Assembly (NCBI GenBank): GCA_016177875.1
Contig: JACOUL010000010.1
Span: forward strand, 1 to 64,000
Length of the DNA stretch: 64,000 nucleotides
Reading direction: 5' to 3'
Origin: Burkholderiales bacterium
GTDB lineage: Bacteria > Pseudomonadota > Gammaproteobacteria > Burkholderiales > Burkholderiaceae_D
A program made the position numbers and the translations under genes. The number at the start of each line of letters is the position of its first letter. Positions within the stretch are counted from its first letter, which is position 1. A model generated the notes under the pieces. It made no database searches. It was not told the DNA's origin and saw only the letters and a program-made list of their open reading frames with translations. Shown here piece by piece: positions 9,638 to 18,965 of this stretch.

Positions 9638-10351
9638 TTATTTGCCGCGAGGCGCCATGGCTTCGCCGATCATGACTAAAACCGGGCCGTCGCAGCCGGT
9701 CAGGCCTTGTTCGAGGTCACGCAATTGCAAGTACAAAACGCGTTGGTTGGGTCTGCTGCAGTTTTCCACGACGACCACCGGTAGCGTGGAAGGGTGACCG
9801 CGGCTCAGCAAGTTCTTTGCAGTCTTAATCGCCTCTTTGCCGCCCATGTATTGCACGAGCGTATCGCAGTCGGGAAGCGTAGTTTGCTCCGGCAGATCCG
9901 GCGCAGTGCTGGAAGTGAAGAAGGCGACGCTGCGGGCGACGCCGCGCTTGGTCAAAGGTTGTTTGGTCGAGGCGGCAGCGGCCAGAGCAGCAGTAATGCC
10001 GGGAACAATTTCCACTTCGATGCCTTCAGCTTCCAGCGCGCGCAACTCTTCGTCGGCGCGGCCGAACATCATCGGATCGCCGCCTTTCAAGCGCACCACC
10101 AATTTATATTTGGCAGCGCAATCCACCAAGTGTTGATTAATGACTGCTTGATCTGTGGAGCGTTGGCCGGAGCGCTTGCCGACGGCAATCTTGACGGCCT
10201 GGGGGCAGAGTTGAAGCATCTCATCGGTCACCAAGGCGTCGTGCAGCACGACCTCAGCCTGGCCCAAAATGCGCGCACCGCGTACCGTAATGAGATCTGC
10301 GGCGCCGGGGCCGGCGCCGATCAGATATACCTTGCCGTATTGTTGCGACAT
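9638..10351 (-). CDS. cobA: Uroporphyrinogen-III C-methyltransferase
   Basis: 237 aa SUMT. It transfers two methyl groups from SAM to uroporphyrinogen III to give precorrin-2, the branch point to siroheme and cobalamin. Motifs: VYLIGAGPGAADLITVRG at the N-terminus, VVRLKGGDPMMFGR and EIVPGITAALAAA. It corresponds to the C-terminal half of E. coli CysG; no CysG dehydrogenase/ferrochelatase domain is attached. It is the last gene of the sulfate assimilation operon, 4 bases after cysN, which fits the siroheme need of CysI. Confidence 0.93.
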   Translation of the reverse strand: MSQQYGKVYLIGAGPGAADLITVRGARILGQAEVVLHDALVTDEMLQLCPQAVKIAVGKRSGQRSTDQAVINQHLVDCAAKYKLVVRLKGGDPMMFGRADEELRALEAEGIEVEIVPGITAALAAAASTKQPLTKRGVARSVAFFTSSTAPDLPEQTTLPDCDTLVQYMGGKEAIKTAKNLLSRGHPSTLPVVVVENCSRPNQRVLYLQLRDLEQGLTGCDGPVLVMIGEAMAPRGK

Positions 10352-10355
10352 CAGC

Positions 10356-11684
10356 TTAGAGACGAATCATCCCCGCAGCGACGGTTTGATGCGTAACTTC
10401 ATCGATCAGGATGAAAGCGCCGGTCGTGCGGATGTCGGCATAAGCATCGGCTGCCAAGGGCTGCGCAACGTTGATCGACACCGTCGCGATATCGTTTAGC
10501 TTCAAGGTATCGGTGGTACGGCGTTCCTGCGTATTGATATCCAGCAGTGTATCAATGTTCGCCACGCGAGCCGGTACTTGCTTGGTGGTGTGTTTCATCC
10601 AATACTTGCGACGCATGTCGAGCGGCTCTTCCGATAGCCAGCAGATATCGGCATTTACCGTCTTCAGCAATGTTGCGGGCGCATCGGCGGCAACCAGCAT
10701 GTCGCCGCGCGAAATGTCGAGGTATTCTTCCAGCAGTATCGTGACCGATTGGCCGACGTGAGCCGATTCCAGCGAACCATCTAAGGTCACAATATCTTTG
10801 ACGGTCGCAGAAAGACCACTCGGCTGCACCAGCAACTTGTCGCCCTTCTGGACCTTGCCGGCTTCGATACGGCCCATGTAACCGCGGAAGTCGTCAGCCA
10901 AATGGCCGCCATGGCGCGCGACCAACTGCACCGGAAAGCGGAAAGCTTGCTCGTGCGATTCGTCGTAAACCGAGAGAGACTCCAGCAATTCAATCAGCGT
11001 AGGACCTTGGTACCACGGCATCTTGTCGCTGGCTTCCACCACATTGTCTCCAACCAGGGCCGACAAAGGAATCGGGTGGATGTCGGTCAAGCCGAGTTGC
11101 TCCGCAAACTTACGGTACTCGGCGACGATGCGGTCGTAAACCGTACGGTCGTAGTTCACCAAATCCATCTTATTAACGGCAACGACCACATGCTCGATAC
11201 GCAGCAAGTGCGCAATCGTGGAGTGGCGCTTGGTTTGCGTGAGCAATTCCACCGAACCGTCGTCGTTCAACTTGACCTTGGAAACGTCGATCAAAATAAT
11301 CACGGCGTCTGCAGTTGATGCGCCGGTGACCATGTTGCGCGTGTATTGCTCATGGCCGGGCGCGTCGGCGATGATGAATTTTCGCTTCGGCGTGGCGAAG
11401 TAACGATACGCAATGTCGATCGTGATACCTTGTTCGCGTTCGGCTTCCAGGCCGTCGGTCAACAGGGACAAGTCGATGGTGTCGCCCACGGTGCGCTTGT
11501 GCTTGGCGCGCGAAATGGCGTCGAGCTGGTCGGCGAAAATGCCTTTGCTATCGAACAGCAAACGCCCGATCAGGGTGCTCTTGCCATCGTCTACCGATCC
11601 GGCAGTGATGAAGCGCAGCAGGCCGCGCTCGCCCTGTTGTTGTCCGGCTTGCTGGGTATCTTTTTGTGCAACGACCGCGTTCAT
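10356..11684 (-). CDS. cysN: Sulfate adenylyltransferase subunit 1 (GTPase)
   Basis: 442 aa. With CysD it makes adenosine 5'-phosphosulfate (APS), using GTP hydrolysis to drive the reaction. GTPase motifs are visible: GSVDDGKSTLIGRLL, DAPGHEQYTRNMVTGAS, NKMDLV. There is no fused APS kinase (CysC) domain; the chain ends after the EF-Tu-like beta barrels. The start ATG abuts the cysD stop. Confidence 0.95.
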   Translation of the reverse strand: MNAVVAQKDTQQAGQQQGERGLLRFITAGSVDDGKSTLIGRLLFDSKGIFADQLDAISRAKHKRTVGDTIDLSLLTDGLEAEREQGITIDIAYRYFATPKRKFIIADAPGHEQYTRNMVTGASTADAVIILIDVSKVKLNDDGSVELLTQTKRHSTIAHLLRIEHVVVAVNKMDLVNYDRTVYDRIVAEYRKFAEQLGLTDIHPIPLSALVGDNVVEASDKMPWYQGPTLIELLESLSVYDESHEQAFRFPVQLVARHGGHLADDFRGYMGRIEAGKVQKGDKLLVQPSGLSATVKDIVTLDGSLESAHVGQSVTILLEEYLDISRGDMLVAADAPATLLKTVNADICWLSEEPLDMRRKYWMKHTTKQVPARVANIDTLLDINTQERRTTDTLKLNDIATVSINVAQPLAADAYADIRTTGAFILIDEVTHQTVAAGMIRL

Positions 11685-12620
11685 TTAGAAATATCCTTCT
11701 TTCTTGCGTTTTTCCATCGAGGCTTCGGATGTCTGGTCATCCATGCGGGTGGCGCCGCGTTCGGTGATTTGCGTAACGGCGGTTTCGGCGATGATGGCAT
11801 CGACTGTGGCAGCGTCGGAAGCCACCGGGCAGGTGCAGGAAATATCGCCGACGGTGCGGAAACGCACCACGCGCTTTTCAACCGTCTCGCCTTCACGCGG
11901 CGGCGTTAAGTCGGTGAGCGGCACCAGTAAACCATTGCGCGGAATGACTTCGCGCTCATGCGCAAAATAAATCGGCGGCAGTTCCAGCTTTTCACGCGCG
12001 ATGTATTGCCAGACGTCGAGCTCGGTCCAGTTCGAAATCGGGAACACGCGCATGTTTTCGCCCGGATGCACGCGGGTGTTATACAAGTCCCACAGTTCCG
12101 GACGCTGGGCTTTCGGATTCCATTGGCCGAATTCATCGCGGAAGGAAAAGATGCGCTCTTTTGCGCGGGCTTTTTCTTCATCGCGACGGGCGCCGCCGAT
12201 GCAGGCGTCGAATTTATGTTCGGCGATGGTTTCCAGCAGCGTCACGGCTTGTGCGGCATTGCGCGAATCGGTTTGCGGATTGCGCAGGCGCACCGTGCCG
12301 CGCTTGATCGAATCTTCCACGTGGCCGACGATCAGACGTTCATCCAACTCAGCCACGCGCTTGTCGCGGAAGGCAATCACTTCCGGGAAGTTGTGGCCGG
12401 TATCGATATGCACCAGCGGGAAGGGAAATTTGCCGGGACGGAAAGCCTTCTCGGCAATGCGCAGCAATACCACGGAATCCTTGCCGCCCGAAAAGAGCAG
12501 GGCAGGATTAGTACATTCAGCCGCCACTTCGCGCATGATGTGTATGGCTTCCGATTCCAGCCAATCCAGATGGCGGTTGCTGGCTGCATCCAAAAATAAT
12601 TTATCGACTGCGGTATTCAT
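11685..12620 (-). CDS. cysD: Sulfate adenylyltransferase subunit 2
   Basis: 311 aa ATP-sulfurylase catalytic subunit of the PP-loop family, with the pyrophosphate loop LLFSGGKDSVV. The start is set at ATG 12618-12620 (MNTAVDKLFLD), because the 36 codons upstream read over the end of cysH and lack family similarity. It lies between cysH and cysN in the operon. Confidence 0.95.
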   Translation of the reverse strand: MNTAVDKLFLDAASNRHLDWLESEAIHIMREVAAECTNPALLFSGGKDSVVLLRIAEKAFRPGKFPFPLVHIDTGHNFPEVIAFRDKRVAELDERLIVGHVEDSIKRGTVRLRNPQTDSRNAAQAVTLLETIAEHKFDACIGGARRDEEKARAKERIFSFRDEFGQWNPKAQRPELWDLYNTRVHPGENMRVFPISNWTELDVWQYIAREKLELPPIYFAHEREVIPRNGLLVPLTDLTPPREGETVEKRVVRFRTVGDISCTCPVASDAATVDAIIAETAVTQITERGATRMDDQTSEASMEKRKKEGYF

Positions 12621-12624
12621 CGTT

Positions 12625-13347
12625 TTAGTTTGAAGGTGTAACAGATTTAATGCGTACCAGCTTGCCGTCGACCACATGCAAGCCGCACTCTTTGGATTCC
12701 GGGTTTTCCCACCACCAGCGGCCGGCACGAATGTCTTCGCCGGGCTGGACCGCGCGCGTGCAAGGTTCGCAGCCGATCGAAGGATAGCCTTTGTCGTGCA
12801 GCGGGTTGTACGGCACCTTATTGACGCGGATGTAATTCCATACGTCCAGCTCTTCCCAATCTGCCAGCGGATTGAACTTGGTCATGCCATGCGCGCTATC
12901 TTCTTCCTGCACGTTGAGTTCGGCGCGCGTGGTGGACTGCGCGCGGCGCTGGCCGGTGATCCAAGCTTTATTGCCCGTTAAGGCGCGGTTTAGAGGGTCG
13001 ACTTTACGGATGCGGCAGCATTCCTTGCGCATCTCGACGCTATCGTAAAAAGCGTTCAAGCCATGTGCTTTCACATACGCGTCCACCGCTGCCGGGTCGG
13101 GCTTGTACAGCTTGACCTCATAGTCGTAGGTTTCTTTAATGCGGTCGAGCATGCCGAGCGTTTCCTTGTGCAGGCGGCCGGTTTCCAATGAGAAGATTTG
13201 GATCGGCAGCTTGGCGCGCAGGATCATGTCGGTCAACACCATGTCTTCGGCGGCCAGACTGGAAGCCAGCACCGCCGGCGAAAAATCGCTGGCGATGCGT
13301 TTCAACGTCGCTTCGGTAACGGCAACCAAGGTGTTGTAATCGCTCAT
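12625..13347 (-). CDS. cysH: Adenylyl-sulfate (APS) reductase, CysH family
   Basis: 240 aa. It carries the four cysteines of the iron-sulfur APS-reductase type: the pair in KECCRIRK and the CEPC motif, plus the catalytic Cys in KECGLH near the C-terminus. Classical PAPS reductases lack the first four. This fits the operon, which has cysDN but no cysC kinase, so APS is probably reduced directly to sulfite with thioredoxin as donor. It overlaps the DUF934 gene by 4 bp. Confidence 0.92.
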   Translation of the reverse strand: MSDYNTLVAVTEATLKRIASDFSPAVLASSLAAEDMVLTDMILRAKLPIQIFSLETGRLHKETLGMLDRIKETYDYEVKLYKPDPAAVDAYVKAHGLNAFYDSVEMRKECCRIRKVDPLNRALTGNKAWITGQRRAQSTTRAELNVQEEDSAHGMTKFNPLADWEELDVWNYIRVNKVPYNPLHDKGYPSIGCEPCTRAVQPGEDIRAGRWWWENPESKECGLHVVDGKLVRIKSVTPSN

Positions 13348-13868
13348 GCCGACACTCCGGTGCGCTGCACACGGCGGAATAGGGGAACGGCAATGTCCAC
13401 CGAATTCTGGTACGGCTCGGAAAAATCGGTCAGGCTCTTCAATGCATCATGCGCGTCGCGATCTTCGCGTACCGCATAGGCATTGAAGCCGACGCGCTGC
13501 ATGTAAAACATCTGGTCGCGCAGCACGTCGCCGATCGCGCGCAATTCGCCCGTGTATTTCAGGCGCACACGCAAGTTGTAGGCGGTGGAATAACCACGGC
13601 CGTCTGCGAATTTCGGGAAGTTGACGGCGATCAGCGGCAAGCGCGCGACATCGTTTTTCAAGACTTCCGGCCGCTCATGGCTATCGATCCATACGCCCAC
13701 ATCGCTACGGGCCTGCAGTGCGGCATGCTGTGCTTGCCATACGGCGAGCGGCACGATGACTTTGCCGGCCGGGACAAGGATGCTTTCCGCGGCTTCGCCT
13801 TCATTCAGCTTCAACAGGTTCCAGTCATCGTTTGCGACGACTTGGCGGTCTTTAATCACGTTACGCAT
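13344..13868 (-). CDS. DUF934 protein of the sulfite reductase operon
   Basis: 174 aa DUF934 family protein, nearly always found between cysI and cysH in beta- and alphaproteobacteria. Conserved segments are LPLIAVNFPKFADGRGYS and RVGFNAYAVRED. Its biochemical role is not settled; because no CysJ flavoprotein is present, an accessory or electron-transfer-related role with CysI has been suspected. It overlaps cysI by 8 bp and cysH by 4 bp. Confidence 0.88.
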   Translation of the reverse strand: MRNVIKDRQVVANDDWNLLKLNEGEAAESILVPAGKVIVPLAVWQAQHAALQARSDVGVWIDSHERPEVLKNDVARLPLIAVNFPKFADGRGYSTAYNLRVRLKYTGELRAIGDVLRDQMFYMQRVGFNAYAVREDRDAHDALKSLTDFSEPYQNSVDIAVPLFRRVQRTGVSA

Positions 13869-15555
13869 AAGCGTCTTCCCCTACCTGGTGTTCAGTCTTG
13901 ATCGGCGTGGCGTACACGTGATCCTTGAACGGCGCGATGCCGAGGCGGCGCACGGTGTCGATGAATTTTTCATCTTCGGTGCGGTCGCGTACATACACCT
14001 GCAAAATTCGATCGATCACTTCCGGCATTTGATGCGCCGAGAAGGAAGGGCCGATGATCTTGCCGACGGCAATCTCATTGCCTTGGGCGCCGCCCAGCGA
14101 CACTTGATACCACTCGCTGCCGTCCTTGTCGACGCCGAGAACGCCGATGTTGCCGACGTGATGGTGGCCGCACGCGTTGATGCAGCCGGAGATGTTCAAC
14201 TCGATTTCGCCGATATCGTGCTGGAAATCGAGGTCATCGAATCGCTCCGCGATGGCTTCGGCGATCGGGATCGATTTCGCATTGGCGAGCGAGCAGAAAT
14301 CGCCGCCGGGGCAGCAAATGATGTCGGTCAACAGGCCGATATTCGGCGTCGCCAGTCCATGCGCCTTGGCTTCTTTCCACAATGCGGCCAAATCGCATTG
14401 GCGCACATCTGCCAACACCAAATTCTGTTCATGTGTGACGCGCAATTCGCCGAAGCTGTAGCGGTCGGCCAAGTCGGCGACAAAATCAATTTGCTCGGCG
14501 GTGGCGTCGCCCGGCGGCACGCCGGTTTTTTTCAAGGACAGCACGACTACCGCATAGCCCGGCACCTTGTGTCCTTTTACATTGCGCATGACCCAGTTGG
14601 CGAAGGCTTTATTGGTCGCCTTTTCTTGCTCGAAGCCGGCATCGGTCGCGGGCAAGGTTTGATATGCCGGCGGCGTAAAGTAAGCGGCGACACGGTCCAG
14701 CTCTTCTTGCGTCAGCGTGGCTTCGCTATCTTTGAGGTAAGCCCATTCTTCTTCCACCTGGCGCGTGAATTCTTCGGCGCCCAATGCCTTCAACAGGATC
14801 TTGATACGCGCTTTGTAAATATTATCGCGGCGGCCGTACTGGTTATAGACGCGCAGGATCGCTTCGATATAGGAGAGGACGTGCTGCCACGGCAGGAATT
14901 CGCGGATATAGGTACCGATAATAGGCGTGCGGCCCAGGCCGCCGCCGACCAGCACGCGGAAACCGATCTCGCCTTTGTCGTTCTTGACGACGTCTAGGCC
15001 GATGTCGTGCATGCCGACCGCGGCGCGATCTTGTTTGGCTGCATTGACGGCGATCTTGAATTTACGCGGCAAGTAAGCGAATTCCGGATGGAAGGTGCTC
15101 CACTGGCGCAAAATTTCGCAGTAAGGACGCGGATCGAGCAATTCATCGGGAGCGACGCCGGCATATTCGTCCGAGGTGATGTTGCGCACGCAATTGCCGG
15201 AAGTTTGTACGCCATGCATCTCCACCGATGCCAGGTCGGCCAGGATGTCCGGCGTGTCTTCCAGCTTGATCCAGTTGTACTGGATATTCTGGCGCGTGGT
15301 GAAGTGGCCGTAGCCGCGGTCATACTTGCGCGCGATGTGCGCCAGCATGCGCATCTTTTTCGACGACAGCAAGCCGTAAGGAATGGCGATGCGGTGCATG
15401 TAGGCATGGCGCTGCATGTACAAGCCGTTTTGCAGGCGCAAGGGACGGAACTCATCTTCCGTCAATTCGTCGGCAAGGCGGCGGCGAACCTGGTCGCGGT
15501 ATTGCGCAACGCGTTCTCGGATGATTTGGTGATCGTATTGGTCGTAGCGATACAT
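13861..15555 (-). CDS. cysI: Sulfite reductase, hemoprotein (siroheme/4Fe-4S)
   Basis: 564 aa. It reduces sulfite to sulfide with six electrons at a siroheme coupled to a 4Fe-4S cluster. The cluster cysteines are seen in CCPGGDFCSLANAKS and in NISGCINACGHHHVG. The duplicated ferredoxin-like/nitrite-sulfite reductase halves are both present. ATG 15553-15555 has AGGA 7 bases upstream. The expected electron donor CysJ is not in the window, so ferredoxin or another carrier may be used. Confidence 0.94.
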   Translation of the reverse strand: MYRYDQYDHQIIRERVAQYRDQVRRRLADELTEDEFRPLRLQNGLYMQRHAYMHRIAIPYGLLSSKKMRMLAHIARKYDRGYGHFTTRQNIQYNWIKLEDTPDILADLASVEMHGVQTSGNCVRNITSDEYAGVAPDELLDPRPYCEILRQWSTFHPEFAYLPRKFKIAVNAAKQDRAAVGMHDIGLDVVKNDKGEIGFRVLVGGGLGRTPIIGTYIREFLPWQHVLSYIEAILRVYNQYGRRDNIYKARIKILLKALGAEEFTRQVEEEWAYLKDSEATLTQEELDRVAAYFTPPAYQTLPATDAGFEQEKATNKAFANWVMRNVKGHKVPGYAVVVLSLKKTGVPPGDATAEQIDFVADLADRYSFGELRVTHEQNLVLADVRQCDLAALWKEAKAHGLATPNIGLLTDIICCPGGDFCSLANAKSIPIAEAIAERFDDLDFQHDIGEIELNISGCINACGHHHVGNIGVLGVDKDGSEWYQVSLGGAQGNEIAVGKIIGPSFSAHQMPEVIDRILQVYVRDRTEDEKFIDTVRRLGIAPFKDHVYATPIKTEHQVGEDAYA

Positions 15556-15576
15556 CTTTCGTCCTAATTAAACGGC

Positions 15577-16350
15577 TTAATAAACAAGTTTTACGGCAAC
15601 TGCGGTCAGCGTGGTCGCCAACAGACCGCGCAAAATCTTTTCCGGTACGGCACGCGCCGCCAGCGATCCGATGGTGATGCCCGGCAGCGAGCCGATCAGC
15701 AGCATCGCGAGCAAAGCCCAATTGATCGAACCGAGCCACCAATGACCGAATGCGGCGATCGCGGTCAAGGGGACGGCGTAGGCGATATCGGTGCCGGCGA
15801 TCTCGGCCGGCGTTAAGCGCGGGTAGAGCAAGACCAACAGGGTTGCGCCGATGGCACCGGCGCCGATCGAAGAAATCGTGACGAGCGTGCCGAGCAGCGC
15901 ACCAGCCAGAATTGTAGCAATGGTCAGGTTCCGGCCGTGTAACTGCTTTTCCGGATGGTGGATTACCCAGGCTTGCATGCGGCTTCTGAACAACAAGGCA
16001 ATGACGGTCAGCAAAACGGACGCGGCAATCGAATAGCGAATGATTTGGCCGATTTGCTTGTCCAGCGTACCAAAATACTTCAGGGCGAGCGTTGCCAGAA
16101 CGGCCGCAGGCAGGGCACCAAAACATAGATACTTAACAACTTGCCAATGAATTGTGCCGCGATACCGGTGCCCCAAGGTGCCTGCAGTCTTGGTAATCGA
16201 GGCAAAAGCGAGATCCGTCCCGACCGCAACACTGGGAGGAACACCAAAAAGCAAGGTAAGCAACGGCGTCATCAGCGAGCCGCCGCCGACACCGGTCAGC
16301 CCGACCAGCATGCCGACTGCAAAGCCGGACACTATATAAGAAATATCCAT
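15577..16350 (-). CDS. TauE/SafE-family sulfite (anion) exporter
   Basis: 257 aa membrane protein with the family's duplicated GLTGVGGGSLMTPLLT motif at the N-terminus and a second half starting at about residue 140. About seven to eight spans are expected. Members export sulfite or organosulfonates. As first gene of the cys operon, 21 bases before cysI, it would protect the cell from sulfite overflow; a sulfate-uptake role is the alternative. A GGGGG ribosome site precedes the ATG. Confidence 0.85.
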   Translation of the reverse strand: MDISYIVSGFAVGMLVGLTGVGGGSLMTPLLTLLFGVPPSVAVGTDLAFASITKTAGTLGHRYRGTIHWQVVKYLCFGALPAAVLATLALKYFGTLDKQIGQIIRYSIAASVLLTVIALLFRSRMQAWVIHHPEKQLHGRNLTIATILAGALLGTLVTISSIGAGAIGATLLVLLYPRLTPAEIAGTDIAYAVPLTAIAAFGHWWLGSINWALLAMLLIGSLPGITIGSLAARAVPEKILRGLLATTLTAVAVKLVY

Positions 16351-16371
16351 AAACCCCCGCGCGAAGTAGCA

Positions 16372-16460
16372 TGAATCGTAATAAACTAAAGCGTTATTCC
16401 AAACTACAAAGTATTCATTTGCTTATATGCTTATTCGATATATAGAAATGAATTAAGGGA
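16372..16460. promoter_or_regulatory. Divergent cys promoter region, likely CysB target
   Basis: The 118-base gap between the cys operon and cysB is strongly AT-rich and holds three TTATTC/GTATTC hexamers (16394, 16411, 16431) and a GCTTAT direct repeat (16421 and 16429). CysB binds degenerate AT-rich half sites, so this is the natural operator region. The exact sites are inference. Confidence 0.5.
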
Positions 16461-16468
16461 CGGAAGCC

Positions 16469-17410
16469 ATGAATCTTCATCAATTGCGCTTCGTGCGGGA
16501 AGCGGTTCGGCAGAATTTTAATCTGACTGAGGCGGCCAAGGCACTGTATACAAGTCAGCCAGGGGTTTCCAAAGCCATCATCGAATTCGAAGAAGAATTA
16601 GGGGTGGAAATATTTTCCCGCCACGGCAAGCGCATACGCGGATTGACTGAGCCGGGCCGAGCAGTGCTGAAGGCAGTCGAAATCATCATGCAGGAAATCG
16701 ACGGTTTAAAGCAGATCGGCAAGGAATTCGCGGCGCAAGACACCGGGAGCCTGACGATTGCGACTACCCATACGCAAGCCCGCTACTCACTGCCGAAAGT
16801 GGTACAGGCATTTACCCAGAAATTCCCGAAGGTGCGGCTTTCATTGCTGCAAGGCAATCCACGCCAAATTGCAGACATGGTATTGAAGGACCAGGCGGAT
16901 TTGGTCATTGCCACGGAGGCGATAGCAAATTTAGATGGATTAATTACCCTGCCTTGTTATCAGTGGGAACATGTGGTGGTCGTGCCGGTCGACCATCCGC
17001 TGTTGAAGTCGCCCGAACTCACTTTGGAAGAAATCGCCGCCCATCCCTTGATCACGTATGACACCGCATTTGCCGGCCGCAACAAGATCGATCACGCGTT
17101 TGCCGTACGTTCGCTGAAGCCGGACGTATTGCTGGAAGCCATCGACGCCGACGTCATCAAGACTTATGTCGAATTAGGCATGGGTATCGGTATCATTGCC
17201 GGGATGGCGTTCGATCCGGAGCGGGACCGGAATTTGCGTGCCATTCCGGCCGGCCATTTATTCGGCACCAATGTTTCGCGGGTTGCCGTCAAGCAGGGCG
17301 CCTATTTGCGGGGTTATGTCTATACTTTTATTGAATTGTTGGCGCCGGCCCTCAATCGGAAAATGATCGAGCAAGTCATGAGCGGCGCTAAGGAAACCTA
17401 CGAACTATGA
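16469..17410 (+). CDS. cysB: CysB-type LysR transcriptional regulator
   Basis: 313 aa. Winged HTH at residues 1-60 (MNLHQLRFVREAVRQNFNLT, with SQPGVSKAIIEFEEELG), then a periplasmic-binding-like sensor domain (about 90-300) with the CysB-typical TTHTQARYSLP segment. CysB/Cbl proteins activate sulfate or sulfonate assimilation in response to O-acetylserine, thiosulfate or APS. Its position divergent from the whole cys operon supports that role. Its stop overlaps the next gene's ATG by 4 bp, an unusual coupling to unrelated metabolic genes. Confidence 0.92.
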   Translation: MNLHQLRFVREAVRQNFNLTEAAKALYTSQPGVSKAIIEFEEELGVEIFSRHGKRIRGLTEPGRAVLKAVEIIMQEIDGLKQIGKEFAAQDTGSLTIATTHTQARYSLPKVVQAFTQKFPKVRLSLLQGNPRQIADMVLKDQADLVIATEAIANLDGLITLPCYQWEHVVVVPVDHPLLKSPELTLEEIAAHPLITYDTAFAGRNKIDHAFAVRSLKPDVLLEAIDADVIKTYVELGMGIGIIAGMAFDPERDRNLRAIPAGHLFGTNVSRVAVKQGAYLRGYVYTFIELLAPALNRKMIEQVMSGAKETYEL

Positions 17411-18390
17411 AGCTCGCAACCCTCAAGGACGGCACGCGCGACGGCCAGCTCGCCGTGGTGGCGCGCGACTTGAAGACGGCTGTGGTTGCCGACGGTATCG
17501 CGCCGACCTTGCAGCGCGCGCTCGACGACTGGAATTTCATCTCGCCGCAATTGGCCAAGCTTTATGAAGATTTGAATGAAGGGAAGGCCAAGCGTACTTT
17601 CGATTTCGATCCGGCACGCTGCATGGCGCCTTTGCCGCGCGCCTTTCAATGGGCCGACGGCTCGGCGTACGTCAATCACGTGGAGTTGGTGCGCAAGGCG
17701 CGCAATGCCGAGATGCCGGAATCATTTTGGCATGATCCTTTGATATATCAAGGCGGCTCAGATGATTTCATCGGGCCAACCGATGAAATTTTGCTGGCGT
17801 CGGAAGAGTGGGGTATCGATTTTGAAGCGGAGGTCGCCATCATTACCAACGATGTGGCTATGGGTTGCAAGCTTGGACAGGCTGCCGCACATATCAAACT
17901 GCTCATGTTGGTCAACGACGTTTCATTGCGTAATCTGATTCCGGCGGAGCTGGCGAAGGGAATCGGCTTTTACCAATCCAAGCCGGCGTCGAGTTTTTCG
18001 CCGGTGGCCGTGACGCCGGATGAGTTGGGCGACGCCTGGCAGGACGGCAAGCTCCATCTGCCGCTGCGGGTGCAGTGGAATGGCGTGCAGGTTGGTAAGG
18101 CAAATGCCGGCGTCGACATGGTGTTCGGCTTTCACGACTTGGTCGCCCATGCGGCAAAGACGCGCAATGTTCGCGCCGGCTCGATTATCGGCTCCGGTAC
18201 CGTGTCCAATAAGGACCCCAACAAAGGCTATAGCTGCATCGCTGAAAAGCGCGCGCTGGAAATGATCGCGGACGGGGAAGCCAAGACGCCGTACATGAAA
18301 TTCGGCGATACGGTGCGGATCGAAATGCAGGATGCGAACGGCAAGTCGATTTTTGGCGCAATCAATCAGCAAGTGTCACAATATAAGTAA
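17407..18390 (+). CDS. Fumarylacetoacetate hydrolase family protein
   Basis: 327 aa FAH-family fold. Metal ligands are seen in WGIDFEAEVAIITNDV and the later motif VRAGSIIGSGTVSNKDPNKG. Members hydrolyse C-C bonds of acylpyruvates or related compounds. The length and sequence are closer to bacterial fumarylacetoacetase-like proteins of about 330 aa than to the short FAHD1 type. A role in aromatic amino acid breakdown is possible, together with the VOC protein next to it, but no homogentisate dioxygenase is nearby. It is translationally coupled to cysB. Confidence 0.85.
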   Translation: MKLATLKDGTRDGQLAVVARDLKTAVVADGIAPTLQRALDDWNFISPQLAKLYEDLNEGKAKRTFDFDPARCMAPLPRAFQWADGSAYVNHVELVRKARNAEMPESFWHDPLIYQGGSDDFIGPTDEILLASEEWGIDFEAEVAIITNDVAMGCKLGQAAAHIKLLMLVNDVSLRNLIPAELAKGIGFYQSKPASSFSPVAVTPDELGDAWQDGKLHLPLRVQWNGVQVGKANAGVDMVFGFHDLVAHAAKTRNVRAGSIIGSGTVSNKDPNKGYSCIAEKRALEMIADGEAKTPYMKFGDTVRIEMQDANGKSIFGAINQQVSQYK

Positions 18391-18410
18391 ATCCTTCGCA
18401 GGAGGTCGTC

Positions 18411-18965
18411 ATGACCACGCTCGCTACGACGCCCATCGGCTGGACTGCCGCAGTGCCGATCAACGGCTTGCATCATTTCGCATACCGCTGCCGCGACGCG
18501 GAAGAAACGCGCCGCTTTTACGAAGACATCCTCGGTCTCCCCTTATTTCATTACATCCGATCCGACGTCGTGCCGTCGACCGGCGAGTACTGTCCATATG
18601 TGCATATCTTCTTCCGCATGACCGACGGCTCATGCCTGGCTTTCTTCGATCTCGGTGATAACCTTGTGTCCGAGCCATCGGTCAATACGCCGCGCTGGGT
18701 TAACCATATCGCGTTGCGCGTGGATACCGTTGAGCAGCTCGAGGCGATGAAGGCAAGACTGCAAGCAGAAGGGATCGACGTGCTCGGCGTGACCGACCAT
18801 CGCGTATTCAAGTCGATATATTTCTTCGACCCGAACGGCATCCGGTTGGAGCTGTGCGCGCAAGTGGCGCCGCCATCGCAAATGCTAGCCGAGCAAAAGG
18901 GCGTGCGCGACAAGCTGGATGCCTGGACCAAGGAAAAGGCGGAACGCTTGGCGAAGAAGGCATGA
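18411..18965 (+). CDS. VOC (glyoxalase/dioxygenase-fold) family protein
   Basis: 184 aa with paired beta-alpha-beta-beta-beta modules. Metal-ligand positions are LHHFAYRCRD at the start, WVNHIALRVD in the middle and an Glu near GIRLELCAQV. It has a GGAGG ribosome site and follows the FAH gene after 20 bases. The substrate is unknown. The pairing with an FAH-family hydrolase suggests a ring-cleavage or isomerase step of one pathway. Confidence 0.8.
   Translation: MTTLATTPIGWTAAVPINGLHHFAYRCRDAEETRRFYEDILGLPLFHYIRSDVVPSTGEYCPYVHIFFRMTDGSCLAFFDLGDNLVSEPSVNTPRWVNHIALRVDTVEQLEAMKARLQAEGIDVLGVTDHRVFKSIYFFDPNGIRLELCAQVAPPSQMLAEQKGVRDKLDAWTKEKAERLAKKA

Noticed and set aside
13621..14997. 458-codon open frame opposite cysI
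   Set aside because: A shadow of cysI and the DUF934 gene in GC-rich coding DNA; the true genes carry strong family motifs.
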